From: Blastomyces gilchristii SLH14081
Lineage: Eukaryota; Ascomycota; Eurotiomycetes; Onygenales; Ajellomycetaceae
Direction: 5' to 3'
Length of the DNA: 20,502 nucleotides
NCBI RefSeq assembly: GCF_000003855.2
Contig: NW_003101679.1
Location: forward strand, 1,765,849 to 1,786,350
The notes under the pieces are model-generated. The model was not told the DNA's origin and made no database searches. It worked only from the letters and a program-made list of their open reading frames with translations. The position numbers and the translations under genes were made by a program. Shown in pieces: positions 11,001 through 20,012 of the stretch (position 1 is its first letter; each line of letters opens with the position of its first letter).

Positions 11001-11705
11001 GTTCTTATCATTCTTTTTCTCTAACTTAATACTATGATTCACTTCAGAATCTTGTAAGAAGAGTATGTTTATAATATTATCTTATCAGAAGACATCTAGA
11101 TATTCATAATATTATTGAGAGAGTTTTGTATAAGAATCTGTTATTATAATATGAGATAACTTTTCTAGAGTCTTTTTAATATCAGCCAGACTGATGAAAT
11201 AGATTGATATATAATTCTGCTGTTAATGAACTTGTCAGTGACTCTGTCAGTGATTTTGATAATAACTTCTTTTTCAGAGTATTTTATATGTGTTGACAGA
11301 GATCTGTGTCAAATTCATGATCTTGTGAATATCATCTTTGTGAACTCTATTATTGTTAGAGAATATCAAGCTTCTGTTTTAAGTGTTCAACAAGATGTCT
11401 TATTCAGATAGTCAGACAAGTTCAAATATAAGATTGTAATCAAGATTATCAACTTTATATATATAAATATCTTTATATTAATGTTCTCTCACATCTATGA
11501 TCAGCTTCATCATGTAACAGATACAAATGTTCTTTGAATTATCAAATTCTATGAGAAGTCAAGGTTTTAATAGAGAGATATGCTGAAGATTATAACATCT
11601 TATGAGTGAAGATTTTATCATTGCATAGTGACATAGATCACTGTCTATCATAGCTTTCATATTATACATGTTATCAATTACAGTAGATACAAGAATTACA
11701 TTCAT
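8091..11705 (-). pseudogene. pol: pol of element II: PR-RT-RNaseH-IN-chromodomain
   Basis: Retrotransposon polyprotein frame of 1204 codons, read from an ATG at 11705-11703 to a TAA at 8093-8091 beside the LTR, with no net frameshift. Domains in order: protease (IDSDL at residues 20-24; Asp-Ser-Gly changed to Asp-Ser-Asp); reverse transcriptase with TYLDNILIFSDEF around residues 389-401 (YxDD changed to YLDN); RNase H near 500-630, with a KKLL version of the KELL motif; integrase core with Asp855, Asp915 and Glu951, a correct D-D-35-E spacing; a chromodomain-like tail at about 1151-1204 (EIENILNKRS, QYLVK, VSYN). Trp and Arg codons are widely replaced by TGA, TAA and TAG, so no full product is possible. 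The frame is secure because it stays open to homology over 3.6 kb and matches elements I and III. Confidence 0.9.
8094..8105 (-). other. polypurine tract of element II
   Basis: Read on the minus strand, GAAAAGAGAGGGC immediately precedes the pol stop TAA and the LTR. It is the plus-strand primer site and overlaps the last pol codons, as in elements I and III. Confidence 0.6.
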
Positions 11706-11707
11706 TA
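11703..11707 (-). promoter_or_regulatory. TAATG overlap of gag stop and pol start (element II)
   Basis: On the minus strand TAATG joins the gag stop (TAA) to the first pol ATG, which lies in the -1 frame. The same five bases sit at the same place in element I (7468-7472). This suggests pol translation by termination and re-initiation, though a -1 frameshift upstream is not excluded. Confidence 0.5.
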
Positions 11708-12853
11708 TTATCTTCTCTTCAAATCATTGTCATCTGATCTCTTCAAGCTTCTATTTATGAATTTGAACAGAAGCTAATCTTTTCTCTATTTTATCAGAGT
11801 ATTCTTGTAGTTATCTTCTGAATCTTTCTTCACTGCAATGTGATTGATGCAGACAGGCACTGATCTTTCTCTCAAGTGTGAAAATACATAGATTGATCAG
11901 CAGTTGAAAGCAATGTGTTCTGATTGATTACAGTTAATATACACTCTATATTAATGTCAATTAGTGGCTTCTTCGGGAGTGATCTCAGGAACTTGAAAGC
12001 CTGTTTGAACAGTGAAAACTCTTGCTTATGCATAGACATTTGAATCTATTCAGTTCATAGTATCTGTATCATTGCTGTTACTTCTCTTCAGCACAGATGT
12101 ATGAGTGACTGAAGTGTAACATCTTCTGCTACTATTCTGTATACTCTTGAGCTTGATAAGATGATCATTCAATGTCTGAAGCTGTGTGTAGAAGTCTTTA
12201 TAAGTCTGGTCTTTGTCTATGCTTATAAGAGTCTGTAAGAGTTTGAAAGTCAATATCTTCTTGAGCATGCTAATCTTTATTTGATTCTCTCAAGATTAAT
12301 CATCTGCTTCTAGAATCTTGATATTGAAGTCAGGAATGAATGTTGTAAGAGAAGTGTTTCTCTGTCAGATACTCTGTAATTAATCTAATACTTTCTGTTA
12401 TATAGCAGTGTCTTGGAACAGAATATCAAGATGTTTCATGATATTATCAGATATTCTTAATACTGATTCACATGCTTTTATTCATGAATAGAACTTCTAT
12501 TTCACATGATTCTTCAATTATTCATTAATATATCAATCTTGATTGATTAATGAACTGATGAAATCTTTATCTACACTCAGTTTTATAAGCATTTTCATTC
12601 TTTATGATGAGTAGAGAGTGAGATCAGAAGTATTGAAATATGTGAGAGTATTTAAGCATTCTTTCAGCACTTTTGTATGCAATTCTATAGATATTGAAAT
12701 CACATGAATTAATTATTGAATCTCTTCATATTGAAGTTATTAAGTTGCATGCATATCAGCTATTTATTGTTGTTGTAATTTCAACATTGCTTGAAGCTAC
12801 TGTGGCATTGTATCTATGCTTGTATTTGAGAGTTTCATATTATTATCAGACAT
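11705..12853 (-). pseudogene. gag: gag of element II
   Basis: Capsid and nucleocapsid gene, 382 codons plus stop, read from the ATG at 12853-12851 (MSDNMKLSNT) to the TAA of the TAATG overlap with pol; an earlier TAA at 11710-11708 is probably a mutated Arg codon. No net frameshift, but about twenty substitution stops. The longest intact stretch is 12268-12050 (MLKKILTFKLLQTLISIDKD onward). A CCHC knuckle lies at residues 305-318 (bases 11941-11900): Tyr-Ile-Asn-Cys, four residues, His, four residues, Cys. Its first Cys has become Tyr by a G-to-A change. N-terminal to the knuckle the protein is helical and Leu-rich, as expected for capsid. Confidence 0.87.
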
Positions 12854-13174
12854 GATTATATTGATTATCAGATATATAATATCTGTGAAAGTGTAATTGT
12901 ATTCTCATATATCTGAGTGTCAGAACTCTCAGATCTTTTACTGATATTCTCTTACAAAATCTTATTCTCTTTATAAGATCTTGTTACAGAGTTAGAATAA
13001 CTGATGAGTAAGCTTCTATCTGAGAACTCAGTGTTCACTTAACTATTTAACTGTTTCTCTATTTCTTATATATTATTATGTGTTTGAATATCTCTTGATA
13101 AGTAATTGTTTCTAATGAGGAGATAATGTATGAATAATCATTTTCTAATAAGAAAATGATAAACATTTTTATAG
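12854..13174 (-). other. leader between 5' LTR and gag, element II
   Basis: A 321-base untranslated leader, homologous to 6011-6269. Next to the LTR it begins (minus strand) CTATAAAAATGTTTATC, which again lacks a clear tRNA-complementary site. An imperfect hairpin (TTATCATTTTC with GAAAATGATTA) lies just inside it, at about 13137-13163. Confidence 0.6.
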
Positions 13175-13483
13175 TGTAAGAGATCTATGCTGAATAGATT
13201 GATATTATATTAATAGGTCTTATTTAACAAAGATAAAAATGTTAGAGAAGGAAAGAAAGAGAAAGTGTGAGAATCAGCAATTGAGATGGATATTTATACG
13301 CGTATGTGATGGTGTACGCGGTGGAGCTTCAGGGTGGAAGAATATACGCGCGTTCATAGCGGCTGAGAATCAGTGATTGAGAATGGCCGAGAATCGGAGC
13401 GTACGTGTTTGAGAATGAAGTGGTTGGAATCTGTGAAGTGTAACGGAATAGTCTATATAATTGATCGGGCGCAGCCCGCCACA
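13175..13483 (-). repeat. 5' LTR of element II
   Basis: A 309-bp LTR, read on the minus strand from TGTGGCGGGCTGCGCCCGAT to AGATCTCTTACA. It is the most GC-preserved LTR in the window, with many CpG sites (for example ATATACGCGCGTTC at 13344-13357), especially in its right two thirds. The low-numbered end has decayed more than in its partner LTR. Confidence 0.92.
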
Positions 13484-13488
13484 ACATC
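13484..13488. other. target site duplication of element II, right copy
   Basis: ACATC, identical to 7777-7781. Element I pol resumes at 13489. Confidence 0.92.
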
Positions 13489-16400
13489 TTATTAAACACT
13501 TGAAACAGAAGCTTGATATTCTGTAACAATGATAGAATTCACAAAGATGACATTCACAAAATCATGAATCTGATACAGATCTCTGTCAACACATATGAAA
13601 TGCTCTGAAAAAGAAGTCACTGACAGAATTACTAATAAGATTATTAATAGCAGAATTATGTAATAATCTACTTCATTAGTCTGACTAATATTAAAAAGAC
13701 TCTAGAAAAGTTATTCTGTGTTATAATAACAGATTCTCATACAAAACTCTCTTAATAATATTATGAATATCTAGATATCTTCTGATAAGATAATAATGCT
13801 ACAAATCTATCTCTCTTACAAGGTTCAGAAGTGAATCACAGTATTAAGTTAAAAAAGAAGAATGATAAAGATTCTGAATTATTATAAGACTCTCTTTATA
13901 ACATATTCTGAGATGAACTTCTTCTTCTTTGAAAGACACTCAATAGTATGTTGAAATAAAGAATTTATACATATTAGTAATATCTCTGCCACAGCTTCTA
14001 TTCTCTTTGCAAAGAAATCAGGTGAAGAACTTCAATTCAGTGTGAACTATTGAGAATTAAACAGATTAATTAAGAAGAACTGCTATTTCTTATCTCTGAT
14101 CAATGAAATTCTAGCTCATATTAAATAAGCTTAATAATTTATAAAACTAGATATCATCACTGTATTTCATAAGATTTATATCACTGAAGAAGATAAATAA
14201 CTTACAGTATTTCAGACATGTTATAATCTCTTTGAATAAGTAGTTATTCTCTTTGAACTGGCTAACACTCTCAGTATATTTCAGAAGTATATTAACTGAG
14301 CACTCTGAAATTTCCTTGATGAATTTGTATCTGTATATCTTAATAACATTCTCATCTTCACTGATAAGTTCAGAAAAGAATATCAAGAATATGTGTGAAA
14401 AGTATTACAATGATTATGAGAAGCAGAACTATTAATAAATATTGATAAGTGTGATTTTAAAGTCAAGAGTATTAAATATCTGAGTTTTATCATAGAAGCT
14501 GATAAGAGAATTTGAATGAATTCTGAGAAAGTCTCTGTCATTCTTGAATGAGAAGCTCTGTATACTATCAAAGATATATGAAGCTTCATTGAATTTACTA
14601 ACTTCTATTAGTGATTTATATGAAACTTCTCAGATATTATAAGATCACTTATAGAACTTATTAAGAAGAACTCAGTATTTCATTAATCAGCAGACACTAA
14701 AGCTGTATTCACACAGATGAAGAGAATATTCATCAATATCTCTCTGCTAATGACATTTAATTCTGATTGTAAAATAGTTGTTAAAGCTGACTTCTCTCAC
14801 TATATTATAGAAGAAGTGATATTATAATATAATAATAAAGATGTCTTATAATTATACATCTTCATATCTAAGAAACTGAGTTCTGCTAAATATAACTATG
14901 AGATCTATGATAAGAAACTTCTTATAATTATACACTGTTTAGAAGAATGAGACTCTGAACTTCAAAGTGTCTTCAAATTTGAAATAATCACAGATTACAA
15001 GAATCTCAAATACTTTATTATTACTTACAAGCTTACAGAATAACAGATGTAATAATCTGAGCTATTAAGCAGTTTTCATTTCACAATACACTACTGTCTC
15101 AGCAGTCAGAACTCAATAATAGATACTCTCTCATAATAAAAGTAAGATATGTTATCTGATATGACAGATACTAAATAAACTGAGAGCACTGACTCTTGAA
15201 TCTGAAGATATTAGTTAATTAAGATAAGACAGCTCATGACACTATATACACTTCTTCAATTAGAACTGTCACTGATATCTCAACTTCTTTCAAATCTATA
15301 CTAGATGAAGTGTGATATATAGCAGCTTAAACTCATAAACTTCTTCAAGTACTCACTGAAGCAGTATATCAAGAAGTACTCTAATTTCTCTCAGAACTAT
15401 ATATAAGAACTAATATCTCAGAATATTCAATTAATAATAATAATACACTATAATTTCATGAATAACACTGAGTCTCTTACTCTGAACTCTTATACAGCTG
15501 AATAATACAAGAGATGTATGATTTATGTATAATCAGTCATTCAGACTGTGAACAACTATATTAAATGATCTCTTGAGAATTCTACTGATCTGAGATATTA
15601 AATAGTATCAGATATTTTATCTGAAACTATAACTATTATTCTTTCATCATCTTATAAAAGAACTGTAGAAAAGATCTGCTGAAACTGCTTGATATTTCTA
15701 ATAGAATCTGATAAGATATAATAATTGACTTCACTGTTAATCTCTCTAAGAGTAAGAATTATAGAAAAATTCTGATTATTATGAACTGATTGAGCAAAGA
15801 TATAATATTAAAATCTTGTAATAAAATGAATACTGAACAAGTTACTGAAGCTTTTCTACAGAGTCTGTTCTACCAGATATATAAATTACTGAGATCTATA
15901 GTATCAGATTAAGACTGTCAATTCATAAGCACTCTCTGAATAAGAATCTGTCAAGTTTTCAAGATTATATACTGTTTATTAACTGTCTATTACTCTGAGA
16001 CTGATGATATATTAGAATAGATAATTTAAACTGTAAAGAATTATCTTTATAAGTTCTGTAATCACTTATAAGATGATTGATATAATCTTCTTCTACATGC
16101 AGAGATTGCTATTAACAGCTGAGATATTATTTTAACAGATATAAGTCTGTTCTTTCTTACACACAGATTTCACATGAAAGTATTGAATCTTCTAGAGATT
16201 ACACATTTCATACTGAATCTCTACAGTCTGATTCAGATCACTGATAATATAGTAATAAAGCTTCAAGATATCTGTAACTGAGCAGAGATCTCTATAATAA
16301 TCATGAAATAAGATCAAGAAGATCAAGTCAATATCTGATAAGATTTCACAGAATAGTATAAGATAGAAGATCTTGTATAATTAAATCTTAAAAATATACA

Positions 16401-16785
16401 GATCACATGTTCATCTCACACATTGAATTATTATCATATAAAATACACAGTGACAGAGATTCTAGACAGTTATAACTACTGTCTTAATACTTTATCAGAG
16501 CTTCATAATATATTTTATACAAGCTTTCTCTGTTATATTATCACTGATCTGTTCTCTTCTCAACTGACTTCTGACTGACAGCTGTTAGAGATCATAGAAG
16601 AGAATAATGAACTTGAGTGAGAGATTGAGAATATTCTTGATAAGAGATCTCACAGCTGCAGTCAATAATATCTTATAAAATGAGTCAGCTATAATTGTTT
16701 GATCTGAACTCCGAGTTCTGCATTATCTGAGATCACAGCTCTTGACTGATGAAAGCTATGCATGATCAGAGAAGAAAGAAGTTAA
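13489..16785 (+). pseudogene. pol: pol part 2 of element I: RT-RNaseH-IN-chromodomain
   Basis: Continuation of the split pol. Reverse transcriptase is clear at 14312-14370: FLDEFVSVYLNNILIFTDKF, where the catalytic YxDD is YLNN (14336-14347), both Asp lost by G-to-A changes. RNase H follows from about 14780 (ADFSHYIIEE), with IYDKKLL where YDKEL is expected and ITDYKNLKYF. The integrase and chromodomain regions parallel element III and end at TAA 16783-16785, next to the LTR. From 14840 to 16783 it is 19 bases shorter than element III: one 4-base deletion near 15170-15190, which shifts the frame, and one 15-base in-frame deletion near 15260-15290. All other differences noted are substitutions. 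At least one more indel lies between 13489 and 14312. Inactive. Confidence 0.87.
16769..16781 (+). other. polypurine tract of element I
   Basis: AGAGAAGAAAGAAG lies just before the pol TAA and the 3' LTR start, in the same place as the tracts of elements II and III. Confidence 0.6.
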
Positions 16786-17076
16786 TATAACAGACTACAT
16801 CTGATCAATTATATAGACTATTTCATTTACACTTTATAGATTTCACTGAAAGCTCTGATTCTCAGTCATTCTCAATTATCAATTCTTAGCTGTTATAAAT
16901 GTATATAAATTCTTCTACTCTGAAGCTTCACTGCATACATTATCACATATGTGTATAAATATTCACTTTGATTACTGATTCTCACACTTTCTCTTTCTTT
17001 TCCTTCTTTAATGTTTTTCTCTTTGTTATATAAGACCTATATATTATACTAATCTATTCGGCGTAGACCTCTTATA
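16786..17076 (+). repeat. 3' LTR of element I
   Basis: A 291-bp LTR whose TG...CA ends have decayed to TA...TA (TATAACAGAC at the start, CCTCTTATA at the end). It aligns with the 5' LTR at 5731 and with the other three LTRs. It is more AT-shifted than its partner over the first 150 bases. Confidence 0.88.
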
Positions 17077-17081
17077 ATAGT

Positions 17082-17275
17082 TAATATTATATAAGAACTT
17101 ATTATACGCTTCACTTGTATATAAGTATTATAAAAGAATAATAATAATAATATATAAAATCACTATTTAGTCTCAGTATTATATAATGCACTCAATCAAT
17201 TTATCATTTCAGAAATGCAAAGTTAATTTTTATTTCAAACTCTTTATTATAGTAACAAGTATTAAACACTCACTT
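17082..17275. other. AT-rich spacer with short AAT microsatellite
   Basis: No gene is seen. An (AAT)n run lies near 17139-17152. This is the right-hand flank of element I, so it should be older host or repeat DNA. Confidence 0.4.
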
Positions 17276-17778
17276 ACACTTGCTTTGCTGCTTGCGTAGC
17301 CCCCTCTATCATCATCACTGCCTCTACCGCCCCGCAGCCTCTATTACTTTCACCTTCTATCTCTTACTTCTTCTTACCACTTCTTTCACTCTCTTCACTC
17401 TCTACTCTACTCTCTCTATCATTACTACCGCTCTTATCACCCCGTAGCTCTCTCTATCACTTTCACTCTTTACTCTTACTCTCTTCTTATCACCTCTTTC
17501 ATTTCTTTCACTTTCTACCTTCTCTACTATCATTATCGCCTCTACCGCTCCGCAGCTCTCTAACACTTTTATCTTCTGTCTCTATCTCTCTCTTATCACT
17601 TCTTTCACCTCTTTCACTCTCTACTCTCTCTATCATCATCACTGCCTCTACCGCCCCGCAGCTCTCTCTATTACTTCAACCTCTCACTTCTACCTCTCTA
17701 CTTCTCTCTTATTACCCCGATCACTTCTATCACCTTTATCACTCTTGTTCACTCTGTATCATCTCTATCATCATTATT
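17276..17778 (+). repeat. pyrimidine-rich minisatellite
   Basis: About 500 bases almost purely C and T on the plus strand, with A at intervals. An imperfect unit of about 105-110 bp occurs four times, recognisable by CTATCATCATCACTGCC and CTCTACCGCCCCGCAGC-type blocks near 17305, 17415, 17526 and 17629. Unlike everything around it, it keeps CpG and CpC. The purine/pyrimidine asymmetry could allow triplex formation. A Ser/Pro/Leu-rich low-complexity reading exists on the plus strand, but it has stops and no start worth calling. Confidence 0.75.
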
Positions 17779-17784
17779 AGATTA

Positions 17785-18250
17785 ATCAGAGTTATACAGA
17801 TTACAGAGTCAGCTGTTCAATCTCATCTGAATTCAAAGAGATGCACATGACATCACATGAGATTATATTACAGAGAATTTAACAGTGCATGCTATGAACA
17901 CAGAGATTAAAAATAAATATAGAGAAAAGTATAAGAGATGTAAGTACTGTAAAGAATGTATGAAAAAAGCAGAATAATAATTAAAGACTGATATATTTTA
18001 ATGAAGTATGTTATAGCATTTTTTACATGAAAAAGTTAGTTATTCTACAATAAATAGAGTATATTAATGAATGTATAAATTGTAATAAATATAGAGAAGA
18101 GTATAAAAAATGTAAATATAGTAGAGAACATCTGTAAAGAAAAGAATGAAGATTAATATCAGAGTTATACAGCTAACTATTCAATTTCATTCATGAATTT
18201 GATGAAGTGCATATAATAATTATGTGAGATTACATTACAGAGCATTTTAC
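17785..18250 (+). repeat. diverged repeat pairs in A-B-B'-A' order
   Basis: Two sequence blocks each occur twice in the same orientation. A (from 17785) and A' (from 18158) start ATCAGAGTTATACAG and end near GAGATTATATTACAGAG or GAGATTACATTACAGAG. B (from about 17913) and B' (from about 18084) share ATAAATATAGAGAA-AGTATAA. The order A, B, B', A' with direct orientation implies duplication plus later loss. No coding potential is seen. Confidence 0.45.
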
Positions 18251-18348
18251 TTCTTACAGAAAGAATATAGAGTTAATTTACAGTGATTTCACAGTAATTA
18301 CACTGTTTTACATCAGTCATGTATCACTGCTTGCAACACATGTTTTAT

Positions 18349-18384
18349 CATTGATTTCAGTGACATATCACTGAAAATTCAATG
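18349..18384. other. near-perfect hairpin
   Basis: CATTGATTTCAGTGA (18349-18363), loop CATA, then TCACTGAAAATTCAATG (18368-18384). The arms pair fully apart from a two-base bulge. It lies in a small cluster of CAGTGA and TCACTG motifs just left of the hAT-like element; a 10-bp palindrome CAGTGCACTG follows on the other side at 18950-18959. Confidence 0.55.
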
Positions 18385-18394
18385 TTAAGATAAT

Positions 18395-18402
18395 ATTGAA
18401 AC
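18395..18402. other. 8-bp target site duplication, left (hAT-like element)
   Basis: ATTGAAAC, repeated exactly at 18909-18916. Eight base pairs is the hallmark duplication of hAT transposons. Confidence 0.82.
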
Positions 18403-18908
18403 TAGACTGGCCGCCGGGACTATGAATTTCACATTTGATCTCATTTGGTCTGATTCCATACATTTCTTGGTGTGAATCCCGCTGGGACTAGCTATTAAAA
18501 ACACATGCAAAGTGACTATATATCAGATCTTAAAATGAAACCATGACTTGAAAAAAATGAGAAAGTGGTCTCATTTAGTCTTATTTAGTCCCATTCTTGA
18601 TATAAAGTTACTATTTTTAGACATTTTAAGGTTTTTTTTAGACTATTTTTAATTTTTTAAAAAGTAACACTTTTTGATAACACTCAAATGAGATTTAAAG
18701 TCATTTAAAGCAATAAAAATAATTTAAATTGAGAAGTGGAAATCATGATCTCATTTGAAAAATGTGATAAGAGTAGATAATAAGTCTCACTGAGACAGTA
18801 TAAGACTACTATCTAATGTTAAAACTGTGTAATGAGATCAGTCGAATTGATAATAAGACTATCAAAAAATCTAATTCTGGTCCCAGACACGGTCACACGG
18901 TCAGTCTA
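18403..18908. mobile_element. non-autonomous hAT-like element (MITE), 506 bp
   Basis: The ends are inverted repeats: TAGACTGGCCG at 18403-18413 and CGGTCAGTCTA at 18898-18908 (10 of 11 pair). The match continues loosely inward as GGGAC at 18416-18420 against GGTCCC at 18879-18884. It is flanked by a perfect 8-bp duplication ATTGAAAC. No transposase frame fits inside, so it would depend on a transposase made elsewhere. Several copies of a CTCATTTGGTC or CTCATTTAGTC motif lie inside both halves (near 18440, 18568, 18752 and, inverted, 18684), like the subterminal transposase-binding motifs of hAT elements. It keeps CpG and GG sites that the retrotransposons have lost, so it is either young or too short or rare to be targeted. 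Confidence 0.8.
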
Positions 18909-18916
18909 ATTGAAAC
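18909..18916. other. 8-bp target site duplication, right (hAT-like element)
   Basis: ATTGAAAC, identical to 18395-18402. Confidence 0.82.
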
Positions 18917-18981
18917 AGTGTAAGATTTCTTAACATTATCAGTGCACTGCTCATTAATTATATAATCAGTGAATTTTATCA

Positions 18982-19007
18982 TTAAGATACTACTGAAATA
19001 CTGTAAG
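18982..19007 (+). repeat. empty-site-like relative of the hAT target
   Basis: These 26 bases resemble the sequence made by joining 18385-18402 to 18917-18924, that is, the target without the element and with a single duplication copy (about 21 of 26 match). The hAT-like element therefore appears to have entered one copy of a local short repeat. Confidence 0.45.
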
Positions 19008-19365
19008 TTATAATATACTATTTTATTAGTAAAATCAATGTATACTTGAGTTAATCACTCTATATAAGTCAATCTATTCATTATCTAATATAGTTAACTA
19101 TTTAAAGAAATAAGATATTTCAAGTATAATATAAATATCTTATTATCTAAGATTTATATATTTAGTAATTATTATTTTTATTACTATTCAGTATTAAAAT
19201 ATTATATAATACTGTCTTTTAAACTGCTGAAAGTCTGATAATAGTATAATTATTAGAATTTTCTTGTAAAATCAGCAGATTCAGCAGATAATCATATATA
19301 ATATAATATACAGAAATAAGTATAAAGAAAATCTGCTTAACTTCTCTTATTTTATAAATAAATAT
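19008..19365. other. AT-rich stretch, no feature seen
   Basis: Very AT-rich and lacking CG, GG and CC. No repeat ends, RNA gene or coherent frame were recognised. A short motif AATCTGCTTAA occurs near 19330 and again in similar form near 20394. Confidence 0.35.
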
Positions 19366-19977
19366 AATTGTAATTCAGTCAAGCTCAGCTTTCTAATACT
19401 GAATAATATTCTCTTTTATAAGAGAGATTTCATGAACACACTCTCTAATTTATATATTAGTAAGTCAATAACTAATTAATTAATTAAATAGATATACTGA
19501 ACTAAGAATATTAATTTATTATAGAAAAGTATTGAACAGTGATCTGATTTTATAATAGAGAACTTATTTCAATCAGTGTCATAGAATTCTCACAGCTTAT
19601 TAAGAAATAAATGCAGTAATTCAAGCTCAAAGAGATTTGTAAATTATATGCTGACTTTCTCTGATATCTTACTTAATAATAGATGACTAAAAATCTTCAG
19701 AATAATATAATCTTTTATTAACTTTAATTTAATAGAGTAGTTTAGTAAATTATCATTCTTATCTTCAGCTTCTTCATTTATTCTTAATAGATTATTGAAC
19801 AGTGCTGAATAAATTATATATAAGTCTTGAATCTTCTATACTAGATATATATCAGAGCTGTCAAAGAAATCTCTTAATATTAGTTATAAGATTCAGTAAA
19901 AGCTCTTCTATAAGAGTAGTGTCTTTTTTATATCTCAATGATTTATATACTGTACTTGATTCTTGTAGTTTTAATAC
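19366..19977 (-). pseudogene. decayed unknown minus-strand reading frame
   Basis: One minus-strand frame reads coherently for about 204 codons with eight or so stops. Its first part, 19977-19647, is 111 codons with a single TAG: it starts VLKLQESSTVYKSLRYKKDT, passes through NLITNIKRFFDSSDIYLV and INEEAEDKNDNLLNYS, and ends SHLLLSKISEKVSI. It is Leu/Ile/Lys-rich, probably helical, and of no family I recognise. The frame may continue to higher coordinates with a shift, since 20212-20070 is also fairly open in another minus frame. It lies beyond the hAT-like element and next to the GC-balanced border. It may be a mutated host gene or a transposon gene. Confidence 0.35.
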
Positions 19978-20012
19978 CTATTCTCTTCTATCAGAATATT
20001 ACAGTTGTTAGA

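Larger units (their letters stand above)
7782..13483 (-). mobile_element. complete Ty3/Gypsy chromovirus element II
   Basis: A 5702-bp LTR retrotransposon on the minus strand with both LTRs (309 bp each), leader, gag, pol and a perfect 5-bp target duplication. It is the structurally best copy here: gag and pol each run full length in a single frame, but with dozens of substitution stops. The chromodomain at the pol C-terminus marks it as a chromovirus; in that lineage this domain can steer integration to heterochromatin, which would fit its landing in an older relative. Same family as elements I and III. Confidence 0.93.
5731..17076 (+). mobile_element. Ty3/Gypsy chromovirus element I, split by element II
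   Basis: A near full-length retrotransposon on the plus strand: 5' LTR 5731-6010, leader, gag, pol part 1 to 7781, then element II, then pol part 2 from 13489 and 3' LTR 16786-17076. Without the insertion its length is about 5639 bp. Order and size match chromoviruses, the chromodomain-bearing Ty3/Gypsy lineage. The flanks ATATT (5726-5730) and ATAGT (17077-17081) match at 4 of 5 positions, so the target duplication is imperfect. Dead: stops throughout, some frameshifts, and a destroyed reverse transcriptase motif. Confidence 0.9.

Noticed and set aside
11226..11411. 61-codon plus-strand frame
   Set aside because: Antisense to element II pol between protease and reverse transcriptase.
13329..13529. 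66-codon minus-strand frame with a promising, less AT-rich composition
   Set aside because: It runs across the element II LTR and its target duplication into element I pol; the balanced composition is simply the better-kept LTR.
14147..14589. Three overlapping open frames of 60-79 codons on both strands
   Set aside because: All are shadows of the element I reverse transcriptase, which reads in another frame with YLNN at 14336.
17276..17778. Possible CRISPR array or protein-coding low-complexity gene
   Set aside because: Units are imperfect, contiguous and without unique spacers, and the reading has stops; a minisatellite fits better.
19802..20011. 69-codon plus-strand frame
   Set aside because: Lies opposite a longer, more protein-like minus-strand frame; Ser/Leu-rich antisense of a Leu/Lys-rich sequence is expected.
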